From the NCBI GenBank assembly GCA_951799425.1, contig OX637392.1:37235593-37299592 (forward strand): DNA of 64,000 nucleotides, in the 5' to 3' direction. This document shows positions 31,566 to 41,669 of the stretch, in pieces (the first letter of the stretch is position 1; each line of letters begins with the position of its first letter). The DNA is from Ilex aquifolium (taxonomy: Eukaryota; Streptophyta; Magnoliopsida; Aquifoliales; Aquifoliaceae). The translations under genes were made by a program, and so were the position numbers. The notes below the pieces were generated by a model, which saw only the letters and a list, made by a program, of their open reading frames with translations, had not been told where the DNA came from and ran no database searches.

Positions 31566-34183
31566 TGTAAAACCCGAGAAAATTTCAACCTTTGTGAAAA
31601 AGGGCAAAAACGGTAAATTGCCACTACAGTACAGGTTGTAAACCTGAATTTTTCTAGAACTCGGATGACGAAACGGACCTCACCGTTGGATTCGTCTCGC
31701 GAAATCTAGTTACCACGTCAAATTTCGTGGAATTCCGAGATAGTCGGATTTTTCGCGTTTTACGAGACGAACGGGCCCCGGGTGACCCTGTACACGAAAT
31801 TTTTATAAAGTTTCCAGGTTTGGGGAAATATTAAACACAAGTTAAAACAAAAATAATTCGAACTTGAACCGGAGCAAAATTTAATCGTTTCGGGATTAAA
31901 ACGGACCCGGAATTAAATAGGACGTGTGGCGAATTGTGGGCCAAGTATTCTAAAATATAAATAGGGGGAAAAATTAGATTTTTCCCCATTGTTCAGCCGG
32001 TTTCAGCCGATAGAGAGAAAGAGGGAGAAAAGAGAGAAAAACTCACCTTCTCTCTACGATCTACGGCGCTACGGACCTCGAATCCACGCAAGCCAAGAAT
32101 TAAAGTCGCTCTACTCATCGAGGGCTACGCGGCTATACCAAAAAGCGCAAGTTTTACCGAAGATTAAGGTACGGGATTTTCGAGAAGTGAGGGTTTTTGG
32201 CTTGAATCGGGTCTTGGAACTTCCCTTGGTCGTTCCTCACGCTTCAAGAGGTAGGGTTTCTTCCTACTAAGGTTTATTCCAAGCCTATAATGTTTTTATG
32301 GAATGGGTAGGATGATAGCCTATGTGTCTCTTGCCTATTGTTGTGAAATTGGGTGAATTGGGTATTGAAATGGGTAAAGGAAATCCTAACTTGGATGAAT
32401 ATTTAGAAGTTACTAATTGTGATTTCTATGAATTGGATATGTGAAATGAACCCAATGTAAATTCATGTGTTATATGAAATTGTGGACGTGTTATGTGTTT
32501 ATATATATGCCATGAAATTTTAGTATGTTGATAACATGCTTGGAATTTGTATTATGGGAATTATATGCTTTTGATATGATTTTGCCATGGAATATGAGAA
32601 ATGTGTTGAGAATGTTCATATGTCACTCATATTATATCGAACATTGTATTGGTGTTGCAATGGAGCACCACATTTCATATGCACGGGAACATCGCATTTT
32701 AGGAGGTGTGTGTGCATGGTTATTTGTCTTCACCACACATGGTGGATGACGAGTGAGCTCGGGTAATATGGGTCGATGACCTAGACGAGTCGAATGGTTT
32801 ATATGTTGATAGGGTTGGGGTAGCAAGAAGGGCTAGAAAATCCCTCGGGTGAGAGACCCGGTGATTGGATACGCACTCCGTTGGTATAAGAGCCCATAAA
32901 GTGTGTCGGTGTACGCGAAACCGTTGGTGGAAGTCCATGAATTCCGTGTAGGTTGGGTGACCTTTGGTGTGAGTCCATGAACATCCACCCCTTACAAAGA
33001 CCCTAGAATGAAATGTCATTTGATGTGGAACATAAATGACGGATTGGTACACATTGGCACTTGCATGTGTAGAGGAGCCGGGAAGGGCTCGGTTGATGTG
33101 CATGAGTGAGTCTCACCTCATTTCATAGCATGACATTACATGTTTCAACATGGAATATATTCTTGTTGTGGATTGTTGATTGATAGCATGTGACATTTCA
33201 TATGCATTTAGGTTGGGGAGTAGCCTCTCTAGGAGATACCCTATTGAGCGTGGCTCACCCTTTATGGGAAAAACATTTCAGGTGTGGGTTTTGCTCCGGC
33301 GGATGGCTCATTTGGAGAGCATCAAGCATGAAGGGGGCCGGCTTGTGGCCTTAGTTTAAGTTTTGTAAAACCTTTAACAAAATTCCATTTTGATGTATAT
33401 ATATTATGGAATGAATTGTAATAGAGATTGTATGAGTTGGGTATTATATGGAAAATCTCATTAAACATGTATTGAATGAGTTTGGAGTGTATGGGGTAGC
33501 TTTAAGGATGGTTTGGAGGGGAAAGAAATCCATTTTTATGTTCACAGTCTGAAAACCTACCGGAAGGTGTGTGTCGGCCTTCCGGAAGGTTTTGCTAAAA
33601 ACCCCAGCTTGCCTTGCTCACGGCTAATACCTTCCGGAAGGTTTTGCCCACTGGAATGAACCTTCCGGAAGATTTTAGCTACTGGAGTAAAACCTACCGG
33701 AAGGACTTGTCTACTGGAGTGGACCTTCCGGAAGGTTTTGCCTTGGGTTTCTTTTTGACTGCCGAGTTCTTCCGGAAGGTTTGTTTTCTGGAATGAACCT
33801 TCCGGAAGGTTTTGGCTACTGGAATGGACCTTCCGGAAGGTTTTTGCTACTGATGTCGACCTTCCGGAAGTTCTTGAAATTGATCCTTTTCATGTAACAG
33901 TTCCTTCAGCGACCTTCCGGTAGGTGTATATCGACCTTCCGGAAGGTTTTTCCAAAAACTTGAAATTTTCAAAATGCTTAGCCATGCTTTTGGGCTTTGT
34001 TTTCTTTGGTTTCTATGACATAAATGGACATAAATGAAGGTATAATTGACCTTGTGGATGGTAAATTCGATTAAAAGCATGTGAGTGACGTGGTGTCGGG
34101 TTATACGACTATCACGAGTATTTCCGCGGGTTGACGGATGGTCAACGGTTAATAAAGGACCCCCGGAAAATTGGGGCGTCACA
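31566..34183 (+). repeat. 3' LTR of the Tekay element
   Basis: 2,618 bp, nearly identical to the 5' LTR except for about nine transitions and the lack of the 47-bp tandem duplication. It ends at CACA, followed by the target duplication GAAGT. Confidence 0.95.
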
Positions 34184-34484
34184 GAAGTTGTTGAGAATAT
34201 GAAAAGGCGTGAACAAATGTTTGAAGCAGAAATACAAGCTTGCAAGGAAACAATCAAAAATCGACAGAGTGAGAATGCAGAGTTGATTGATCAACTTAAC
34301 GAATTATCTGTCCATGTCATGACTCAGAAATATTAGCAAGAGAAATATTGCAGCTCAATATCATGGAGATAAGCCAAAAACAGGACAAACATCAATGGTC
34401 CGAAACATCAAGAAAAGAGATAGGAAACGGAAGAGAGATGCAGAATTCGAATATAGTGGGAAAAAAAGATGAAAAAATCAGATT

Positions 34485-34769
34485 GTGACATCAGATGCGA
34501 TCAGCCATAAGAACAATTTGAGTGAAGACAAATCTAGGAGAACAGTTGAGATTGTTGAAGATGATGACAACAAGGAAAATATCACTACTATTCAAGGGCT
34601 CACAGACAAAGATATAAAAAAATTGTGGCGTGAGTGTGAAGCATTAGATGCAATTGATTTCAACAAATTGAAGACGATATATGATGAAGAGGGTTACGGG
34701 TTAGTGTCACTATCCAATTACAAAATGTGTTCATTAAAAATTATGGTTCTTACCTACTTCCTTATATAA
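34485..34769 (+). CDS. Short unknown reading frame, acidic
   Basis: A 94-codon open frame with an acidic stretch (VEIVEDDDNKE) and a helical segment (KDIKKLWRECE). It lies downstream of the coiled-coil frame inside the same Mutator-like element and may be part of the same captured gene. No family is recognised, and it may be a non-functional remnant. Confidence 0.3.
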   Translation: MTSDAISHKNNLSEDKSRRTVEIVEDDDNKENITTIQGLTDKDIKKLWRECEALDAIDFNKLKTIYDEEGYGLVSLSNYKMCSLKIMVLTYFLI

Positions 34770-35189
34770 TAAAATATATGACAAGTTTGCTTCCCATTTT
34801 TATGACATTGTAGTGCTCAAATATGGTCTGGGATTAGAGTTGGAAGTGTAATATATGTAGATGATGCGTTGAAAATAATGGGAACTTCTTGCGAACCATA
34901 CAACAGCATACGTATTCTTAAAGTGTAACATGAAACTGCATTTTGTAGATAGAAAGTGTTGTTTGACAATGTAACATGGTCTGAATAGTGGAACATGATA
35001 TTTGTTTTTTCACAAATCATTGATTGTTGGGTTGATATGCTAAAAAGAATTGATGATTACAATGAGATGTCCACACTTAACAGACGTTGCTACTTTATCA
35101 ACAGTCTATGCTGCTATTTCATTAACACATTTAGTATGTTATTAGGTTAAAACAAAAACTTCAAACCTTGTAATTGTTGTTACGTAATT
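34770..35189. other. AT-rich interior of the Mutator-like element
   Basis: No gene or clear repeat is seen. It lies between the short acidic frame and the tandem repeats at 35190. Confidence 0.35.
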
Positions 35190-35450
35190 GTTAGGCTTCA
35201 GGCTTCAGCTGGAAAAAAAGTTCTGCTTCTTCATCATTCAGACTTCATGATACATCATATTTGTCATGTGGATGAAGAAGAACATCATATTTATCATGTG
35301 GATGAAGAATAACATCGGCTAGCAGGTGGATAAAGAAGAAGTAGAAAATCGGCTTCAGGCTTGAATAATAAAATCGGCTTGCAAGTGGATGAAGAAGAAG
35401 CATAAATCGGCTTTAGGCTTTAAGCATAAAAATCGGCTTCATGCAAAAAT
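35190..35450. repeat. Degenerate short tandem repeats
   Basis: Repeated blocks of 'catttatcatgtggatgaag' type (about three copies) and 'aaatcggctt' with 'caggctt' variants (about four copies) lie near the right end of the Mutator-like element. They look like subterminal repeats. Confidence 0.6.
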
Positions 35451-35917
35451 ATAGCAGTGTACATTTCTCTCTTTAAAAACTAAAAATAATAGTGTATTCA
35501 AAATTTGAAATTTTTTGGAAAGTGTTATATTTCTCTCTCATAAAACTAGGAAATATTTAATACACAAATATAATTTGAAAACTAAACACCTTCCAAAAAA
35601 AAAGTACACATTGACCAATGGAGGACAAAAACGTCACAATAAAATCAGGAAAATTCAAATGATGTACTTGGATACAAATAAGTATCAAAACTAAGGACTT
35701 AATAACCCTACATTTTTTTTTGTTTACTTTTATACAATTAAGTCTAATTTGGTGTACCCTCTTCCAATTTTCCCAAAAAAAAAAAACCAAAAAAATTGAT
35801 TTGGGTTAGTTTAAAATGGTCCATCTGACCTTAGCAAGCATATTGAACAACGCAAACCTAGATGTCTAAAAGGTTGAGTCTACTAGCTCAAAAAATATGC
35901 AGTCTGCACTGGAGTGA

Positions 35918-36500
35918 GTCTTTAACAAGCTTCAACCGTAGTTGGAGTGACATCATTTACAGAAATGACTCCCACTCGAGTTAATGACACATGAAAGTTA
36001 TTTTTTACATGGTAAGCCGATCAACAACAAATACTTGCACGCATAGTAGCCCAATGTGTATACATCTCAACACTTTATGAGCTTGATATAACTCACACAA
36101 TGATGAATCAACTACGTCCAAGGCCCTACTTTCTTTCCATAGGCCCTAAACCTGATACAACATCAAATATCATTTGCAAGTAAATAATCACATAGAAATT
36201 CCTCTTGTTTCTTTTTTTTTATCTTTTTGTTTCACTTCAACTCCGATCATCTTAATTTTCTTATTTCTTAAATTTGCACGTCATGTGAAAGTCATGGTTT
36301 TCAACAATTTATGGAATAAAATTTTCTATAATTAACGGTGAAGTAAAAGTATTGGCTTTGATGCATCTGTTTACATGTAAGTACATGTTCAATTAAATTA
36401 AGAGAGTTTTCTTGGGAGTAACCACTGTTCTTCTTGCCACAAATGATCTCTAATAGCATCAACCTAAAGCTCAAAACATCAGACTTAATATGGTGATTGT
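35918..36500 (-). pseudogene. S-receptor kinase fragment (unit C)
   Basis: 35918-36150 matches the last exon of kinase B with substitutions and deletions. 36385-36490 matches exon 6 (LIEHV, SLNLIEH-type codons), with intron-like sequence between. Sequence beyond 36490 no longer matches. It is a decayed remnant without a usable frame. Confidence 0.85.
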
Positions 36501-37030
36501 GGTGGGGATGGTGTTTGAGGTTTTGTGATGGAAAATGGCCATTAGAGTGTTGAACTAATGAAAGTTTTGGCATGGTGTAGGTGGTGGAGGAAGTCATGAT
36601 GGGATTGGATGGTCTCGCTTGACAAAGTATCCCCCACTTTATCTCTTCCCTCCACCTTCCATGTTAGGTTTTAACAAGTGATCTATAGGTTATAGTATGA
36701 AAAAATTGGCGGTAGTGGTGACGTAATAGTGAAATTGTTATGAGGTGGTAGTGAAAGATATGGTGGTGAGTGAGAATGTTGGTGATAGTGGCAGAGTTTG
36801 TGCTGATGGCGATGCAGTTTGTGATGAGTTGGTGTCGAGTGGTAATGGTGCGTGGATGTAGTAGCGGTGACAATGGGGTGGTGGTGGCAGTGTTGAGATG
36901 ACAATGGGGAATGATGGTGGCAGCAATGGTTGAGGTTGTTGTGGTGGTGGTCGTGGAGTGTTGGAGGTGATAGTTTGTGGTGGCTGTGGAGGGGTGGTGA
37001 TGGTGATACCGATATTTTTCCCTCTTTTGT
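36501..37030. repeat. GGTGGT-rich low-complexity segment (copy 1)
   Basis: A purine- and T-rich segment made of GTGGTG-like units. The opposite strand gives long Thr/His-rich frames that are not genes. It recurs at 53030-53470 behind fragment D, with the same 'aggttttaacaagtgat' border, so C and D derive from one duplicated unit. Confidence 0.7.
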
Positions 37031-37560
37031 TTTCTTATGCTGTTTCTACTTTGATTTAATGTGATAAAAGAGAAACTATATTGTGTGCTGACCAGACACC
37101 ACTTATAAAATATTATAGTTTTCAATTAAGCTCCATCACTTTTGAAGTTGTCAGACTTTATTTTTTTAATTAAAAAAAATCAAGGACTAATCTCACTTTA
37201 AATCTCGAAAGATCTATCAATTCTCAATTAGCACCCTCAAAAATTTTAAAAATCTCAATTTACACCCTCAATGTTTTGAATTAGTAGTAATGTGGACTTG
37301 ATCAAAACTGTCTTTTAGTTTTTCATCATAAATTGAAACACATGACGTGTAAGTGCTTCGGGCATGAGAATGAGGTAAGTCTATTGCTGCAGATCAATTT
37401 GACACCGTTTGGTTAACCAAATAGAGTCTAACCCTATCATGTGCAACTCACATGAGACGCAAACAATTTGTGAATTTACACATAAACTCATGTCCGACGA
37501 GGAGACTCACTCATGTACTTACAAATAAAGGACCATACCAGCTCCAAAAAAAGAATGTAA
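37031..37560. other. Unassigned spacer between fragments C and D
   Basis: AT-rich sequence with no gene recognised. Confidence 0.35.
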
Positions 37561-37795
37561 TATATTTATGAATTAAAGTCTACCATCACTTGATTCTGGA
37601 AAGGGTGGAGCAGATAGAAGCTTACTCTGGATCTGCTACACAAGGTTGTAACTGATAACAACTTAGCTCTAGGGACAAAATGTAATGTCTTTCTTGTGGT
37701 ACTACTTGTAACGAGTAAATAGTACACAGTCTGCAATGGCGTGAGCCTTTAACGAGCTTCAATCATAGATAGAGTGACATTTATAGAAGTAGCTC
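37561..37795 (-). pseudogene. S-receptor kinase fragment D, 3' part
   Basis: Matches the sequence just downstream of the kinase stop and the last codons of the final exon (compare 54180-54245), with a small deletion. The match stops exactly at the Mutator-like element and resumes at 52724. The last ten bases (37786-37795) are the target duplication. Confidence 0.88.
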
Positions 37796-38062
37796 GAGCT
37801 TTTACCCCAACCCAAGCAGTTTTGAAAAAAATTTCCCAAAAAATGGTTGGTTTGAAACTAATTCCCAAACCCAAGGAGTTTTAAAAAAGTCAGTTGGTCT
37901 GACGTTTTTAAGCCAAAAGACGTCAGTTGGTCTGACGTGTTTAGCTTAAAAACGTCAGACCAACTGATGTTTTTAAGCTAAGACTGTGACCAGTATAACA
38001 AACTTAAAAACGTCAGTTGGACTGACGCTTTCTAAAAACGTCAGTCCAAATGACGTTTTTAG
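37796..38062. repeat. Left terminal inverted repeat, palindrome-rich
   Basis: About 267 bp that matches the reverse complement of 52447-52713 along its whole length at roughly 75-80 percent by eye. It contains several perfect or near-perfect palindromes built on AACGTCAGT...ACTGACGTT, so each end can itself fold. Confidence 0.9.
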
Positions 38063-38460
38063 TAACAGGTTTTCTCCCTTTTTTATGAGTAAAATATTAA
38101 ATTTTTATTTATTAAAAAAATTAATTATATTCAATAAATAAATTTTGATAATTTAAAAATACATAAATTTCGCTTGTCCTACTGACGTTTTTCTCCTTAA
38201 CAATGATACCTAAAACTGTTTTGCTCCCTCTCTTTTTTAGAGGATGAGTTCTTTTTTATTTATTTAAAAATTTAATTACTTTGAATAAATAAATTTTGAT
38301 AATTTAAAAATACATAAATTTCGTTTGTCCTACTGACGTTTTTCTCCCTAACAATGATACCTAAAACTGTTTTGCTCTTTCTCTTTTTGAGAGGATGAGT
38401 TTTTTTTTTTTTTGTATAAAAATATAATTACATTCAATAAATAAATTTTGATAATTTAAA
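38063..38460. repeat. Subterminal tandem repeats of the Mutator-like element
   Basis: About two and a half copies of a roughly 155-bp unit. Each contains 'aataaataaattttgataa', 'cctactgacgtttttctcc' and 'gatacctaaaactgttttgc' blocks. Subterminal repeats like this often bind transposase. Confidence 0.75.
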
Positions 38461-38663
38461 AATACTTATATTTTTAGCATATCAAACTTTAAAAATTGAA
38501 AACGTATACATATAATTAATTTTAATTTTATCATATAATTATAAGCACATACATAAAATAAAAATAAAATTTTATTTGTAATGTTGATCATGTCGACATT
38601 AAAGTTTATTAAACTGTGAAAAAATATAAGTTATTCAGAACGTATACATGTAAAAAAAGGATG

Positions 38664-39335
38664 TCAATAACGTGGTTGATATTCAAAACAACATAAATGA
38701 TTATCGAGTACACATAAACATGATGAGATAAAAGTGTCAAACGCATCATCGTTCAAATCAAAGAAATCAGAAAGTTCAGGATCATAAACAAGTAACGGAT
38801 CCTCTAAAATTTCAATTTCGGCATATTTAGGATCAAAATGCTCTATTTTTGCATAATCGAGTGCATGGAAACGATCAAGACGATGCTGCATTTGATCATT
38901 TTCACGTTCAAGCCTTGATATGATCTCGTCATGATTGTTTGAATTTTGTGAATTGTAAATATCAGCCGAACGTGCCTTTGGTACCACAATTCCATGCCAA
39001 CGACAAAATACTTCAAGGTCACAACGTTTGTCATATAAATGTCGTCATCTTGGTGTGGGTTCGATATGAGCACTTGGAGATGGATAATCAGTTGCAGGCC
39101 CAACAATTACATGTCCAACTTGTCTGAATGGGTGATAAGGGTCGATTGGCTCATTGCGGAATGCACGATTTCTTTCATACCACGTTACACCATTGAAATC
39201 AGTATATGATTTGATAGAAGGAACTTTGTTCAACGATGTTGAGTTGTCCGTTGAGCGTTCATGTTTGTTACCCAAAGATGAACTATTTTGGTCATTGCGT
39301 GAAGAAGAACTTGCATGTGATGTACTCCTGTACAT
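38664..39335 (-). pseudogene. Unknown element protein ORF-a, one stop
   Basis: A frame of about 223 codons with a single in-frame TGA (near 39045). The first half is Ser-rich, then has FNGVTWYERNRAFRNEP and DPYHPFRQVGHVIVG. The second half has a helical segment (ISRLERENDQMQHRL) and an acidic C terminus. It lies downstream of the plant-mobile-domain gene on the same strand. No family is recognised. The single nonsense codon in an otherwise open frame suggests it was once translated. Confidence 0.5.
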
Positions 39336-39427
39336 TTTGTTTGGTGGTGGTGCATTTACACAATTGTGAATGATAGTATATATATGCTCGGTTTGGCAAT
39401 TTAAAATTGCAGTGAAAGTACATCAAT

Positions 39428-39667
39428 CTGCATAGTTTGGAACTGATTTGACAATGATGCAAAATGACAATGAAAAAGTTGGGATATGACAACACACTGC
39501 ATTGATTTGATAAAGCCACGAGATAGATTAAAATAAATAGGACATCACACTGCAAAGTTGAGAACTGATTTGACAATGATAGGATGTGACAATGAAAAAG
39601 TTGAGATATGACAACACACAGAATAAACTGATAAAACCACAATATTGATTAAAGTAAATAGGACATA
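39428..39667. repeat. Two-copy tandem repeat, unit about 120 bp
   Basis: The blocks 'tttgacaatgat', 'gacaatgaaaaagttg', 'atatgacaacacac' and 'taaataggacat' occur twice in order, about 120 bp apart. The repeat sits between ORF-a and ORF-b. Confidence 0.8.
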
Positions 39668-39713
39668 GACATAAACGTTATAGGCTTAATAAGGTGGACA
39701 CTACTTATATTTG

Positions 39714-40167
39714 TTAATTTTCATCAGACATATACTCATTTGATAGGTATTGTTCATTAGACAATACATTAGATCGTTCAGTAGCTATTAACTCCCTGCC
39801 AAATGCAGTTGCCACCATGTCAGATTCTATTTGGAGCATATAATATTGGCACTTACGTAACATCATCATATTATTCTCCTTTTCGTACATGTTTAACTGC
39901 TGCTTCATAGTTGACTCCATTCCTTCGCGGCATGGTAAGTGAAAGTCTATGTGGCACCGGTATACTAAGTTCTCTCAGATCTGTGCATAATGACTGTGAT
40001 TCATTAGCACGAAAAATCCACTCTCGATGGAGTCCGGCATAATACTTATTTGGATTAGAAAATCTCTCACTCTTGTAATCATCATCTCGCTCTTGTAATA
40101 ACCATACTGGTTCATGCCTACGGCTGGTATCACCTACTCGTGGTCTTGAAGTAGACATAATGTGCAA
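39714..40167 (-). pseudogene. Unknown element protein ORF-b, minus-strand copy
   Basis: Two overlapping frames, shifted by one base near 39900, encode a protein of about 150 residues. In order it has RHEPVWLLQERDDDY, SNPNKYYAGLHREW, LCTDLRELSIPVPHRL, a helical stretch and an acidic end (NEYMSDEN). The order and several positions match the plus-strand frame at 40798-41292, so the two are homologous. No known family is recognised. Confidence 0.55.
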
Positions 40168-40797
40168 TACATGTTATATGAACCATCCTATATGATGTTT
40201 TTATAGTGGTTTTCATTGTTTGAAATAAATACATTTGTCAGCAGTGCAGTAGTGTGTAGTTACCTTTATGTTTGAGTTAATTGTCAAAAAGTAAAAAAAA
40301 AAATTGTGCAGTAAGTGTGACTAGACACTATTACCTGTCAGCGTAACCAGACACTGGTACGCAGTGACTGTGACTGCACACTAAGAAATGTACTACATTG
40401 ATTTGAATAGACCATGATTCCATCATGCGTCATTGACATTCATGTCCGTGCTACGTTTAATAGTATTAGGGTTTGTGGCTGTTAACTACTGTGTAGTCAC
40501 AGGATGTGAAATGTGACAAAACACCAATGCATTGAAGTGCAATGTAGAGTCTTCATTAACGTGTGCTGCTGAATAAAAAATAGTTACAATGATTGACAAT
40601 TACATCATTGTCAGTTGTTGTGACAACACACTCGGTTACTATGACTAAACACTAGTTAAATGTCAGTTTATGTGACTACACACTGGTTCACTATCAGTAA
40701 GTGTCACTAGATATTATTGTGTAGTCAGTGACTGTGACTACACAATATTGTAATGTCATTCATTTAGGCTGTAAACTGACATACTCACATAAATAAA
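40168..40797. promoter_or_regulatory. Spacer between divergent ORF-b copies
   Basis: 630 bp with many variants of GTGACTACACA and 'cagtnactgtgac' in both orientations. Lying between two divergent related frames, it could be a bidirectional promoter, but that is inference only. Confidence 0.35.
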
Positions 40798-41292
40798 TTG
40801 CCTATAAGTTTGAACTCATGTGAAATGTTCAATATACAAAATTCATCTCTAACCATGAATTTTAGTCCGAGAACCCTATTTGAAACTCTGGGTCATTATT
40901 GGGCTTTAGAGGATGAGTTCTTGTACCCAACGAATCATCGGTTACGCTATTCAGTAACAACTACAAATACAATGATGGCGGAATAACAATATCGCTTGAC
41001 GGAAAGAGATAACCTAAGTTTAGATTTACGTTCTTGCAACATAAGAATGCCTCGACAAGTTGCCATTGCTATGCCTATTACCACTCTCCAAGAATTAGAG
41101 CGAGCATTGTTTCACATTCGAGTTGAGAACAATCAAATGACAATCTGTTGCAATCGGTACAATCTGCGTCGTATTGCAATCTACCGTGCTACAAAAGGGA
41201 GGACGCAAGAAGCAATTTTAAGCTACCAATTGAGTGGTGAAGATGGATGTATTTCTGATCATTACCTGTCTGACGAAGATGAAGACCCATGA
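40798..41292 (+). pseudogene. Unknown element protein ORF-b, plus-strand copy
   Basis: A frame of 164 codons with one in-frame TAA (40984-40986). It contains HYWALEDEFLYPTNHRLRY, LSLDLRSCNIRMPRQVAIAMP, an arginine-rich helix and the acidic end DHYLSDEDED. It matches the minus-strand frame at 39714-40167 in layout, with a shared LDLR, then I-x-x-P, then a hydrophobic MP motif. It faces away from that frame and converges on the plant-mobile-domain gene. Function unknown. Confidence 0.55.
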
Positions 41293-41669
41293 AGAAGTGT
41301 CACGGAAATCTTGTGTTGTAACATTTACACTTTGGTCGTCGTACTTGTGTTTGCAATATGTTTATGTATTATGTTTCTGTATTTTGTTTCTATCAAATAT
41401 GGTGTACTACTCCAGTTAGTATTGTTCATGTAAATTTCAATAATTTATGTTATGTTATTCAACAAACGTTGGTTAGAGTATTGTATAACTAATCTGAAAG
41501 ACAGTAATGAATTAACCTAAAGAGATTTTATATACAACGAGATTTTATATGAAACTATGAACCCAAAGAGATTTTATATACAACAACAATAGTCACAAAT
41601 GTCATACAAAAAAAACGTAAAAAATGGACTATGTCCACAAGGTGGTGGTCTCCTCTGTCGCTTGGGCCG
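41293..41669. other. Spacer between convergent frames
   Basis: AT-rich, likely the 3' ends of ORF-b (+) and the plant-mobile-domain gene (-). No gene is seen. Confidence 0.4.

Larger units (their letters stand above)
23864..34183 (+). mobile_element. Ty3 LTR retrotransposon, Tekay/Del chromovirus
   Basis: A 10,320-bp element with two long LTRs, flanked by the 5-bp duplication GAAGT (23859-23863 and 34184-34188). Its parts in order are 5' LTR, initiator-Met tRNA primer site, gag, protease, reverse transcriptase, RNase H, integrase with a C-terminal chromodomain-like region, polypurine tract and 3' LTR. Domain order with integrase last places it in Ty3. LTR size, primer site and sequence style suggest the Tekay/Del lineage. 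The LTRs differ by about nine substitutions over 2.6 kb by eye, all transitions, so the insertion is recent (well under a million years at usual plant rates). Structure is complete, but the coding region appears broken about once. Confidence 0.93.
23613..34336 (+). pseudogene. Unknown coiled-coil reading frame split by a retrotransposon
   Basis: An open frame from the ATG at 23613 encodes a Lys/Glu-rich, helix-forming protein (segments RLQELLKEND and MNEKEMMIKDLTE). It stops being host sequence at 23863, where the Tekay element begins. Past the element, from 34184, similar coiled-coil sequence continues (MKRREQMFEAEI, ENAELIDQLNEL) to a stop at 34336. The family is not recognised. It lies inside a Mutator-like element, so it could be a captured host gene fragment (Pack-MULE style) or an element gene. 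Nothing indicates a function beyond coiled-coil formation. Confidence 0.5.
23428..35774. mobile_element. Mutator-like non-autonomous element hosting a Tekay insertion
   Basis: The left end (about 23428) and right end (about 35774, reverse-complemented) are inverted repeats of the same family as the foldback element at 47949-49252. They share the order 'ttggaag', 'gtaca/gtata', 'ttagacttat'. Both flanks are runs of A, consistent with a 9-bp A target duplication but not proof of one. Without the 10.3-kb Tekay insertion the element is about 2.0 kb. It holds a coiled-coil reading frame (23613 on), a second short frame (34485-34769) and tandem repeats near its right end. Confidence 0.6.

Noticed and set aside
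36664-37125. Thr/His-rich minus-strand frames
   Set aside because: Made by GTGGTG-type low-complexity DNA, with the same segment copied at 53055-53498; no domain and no start context.
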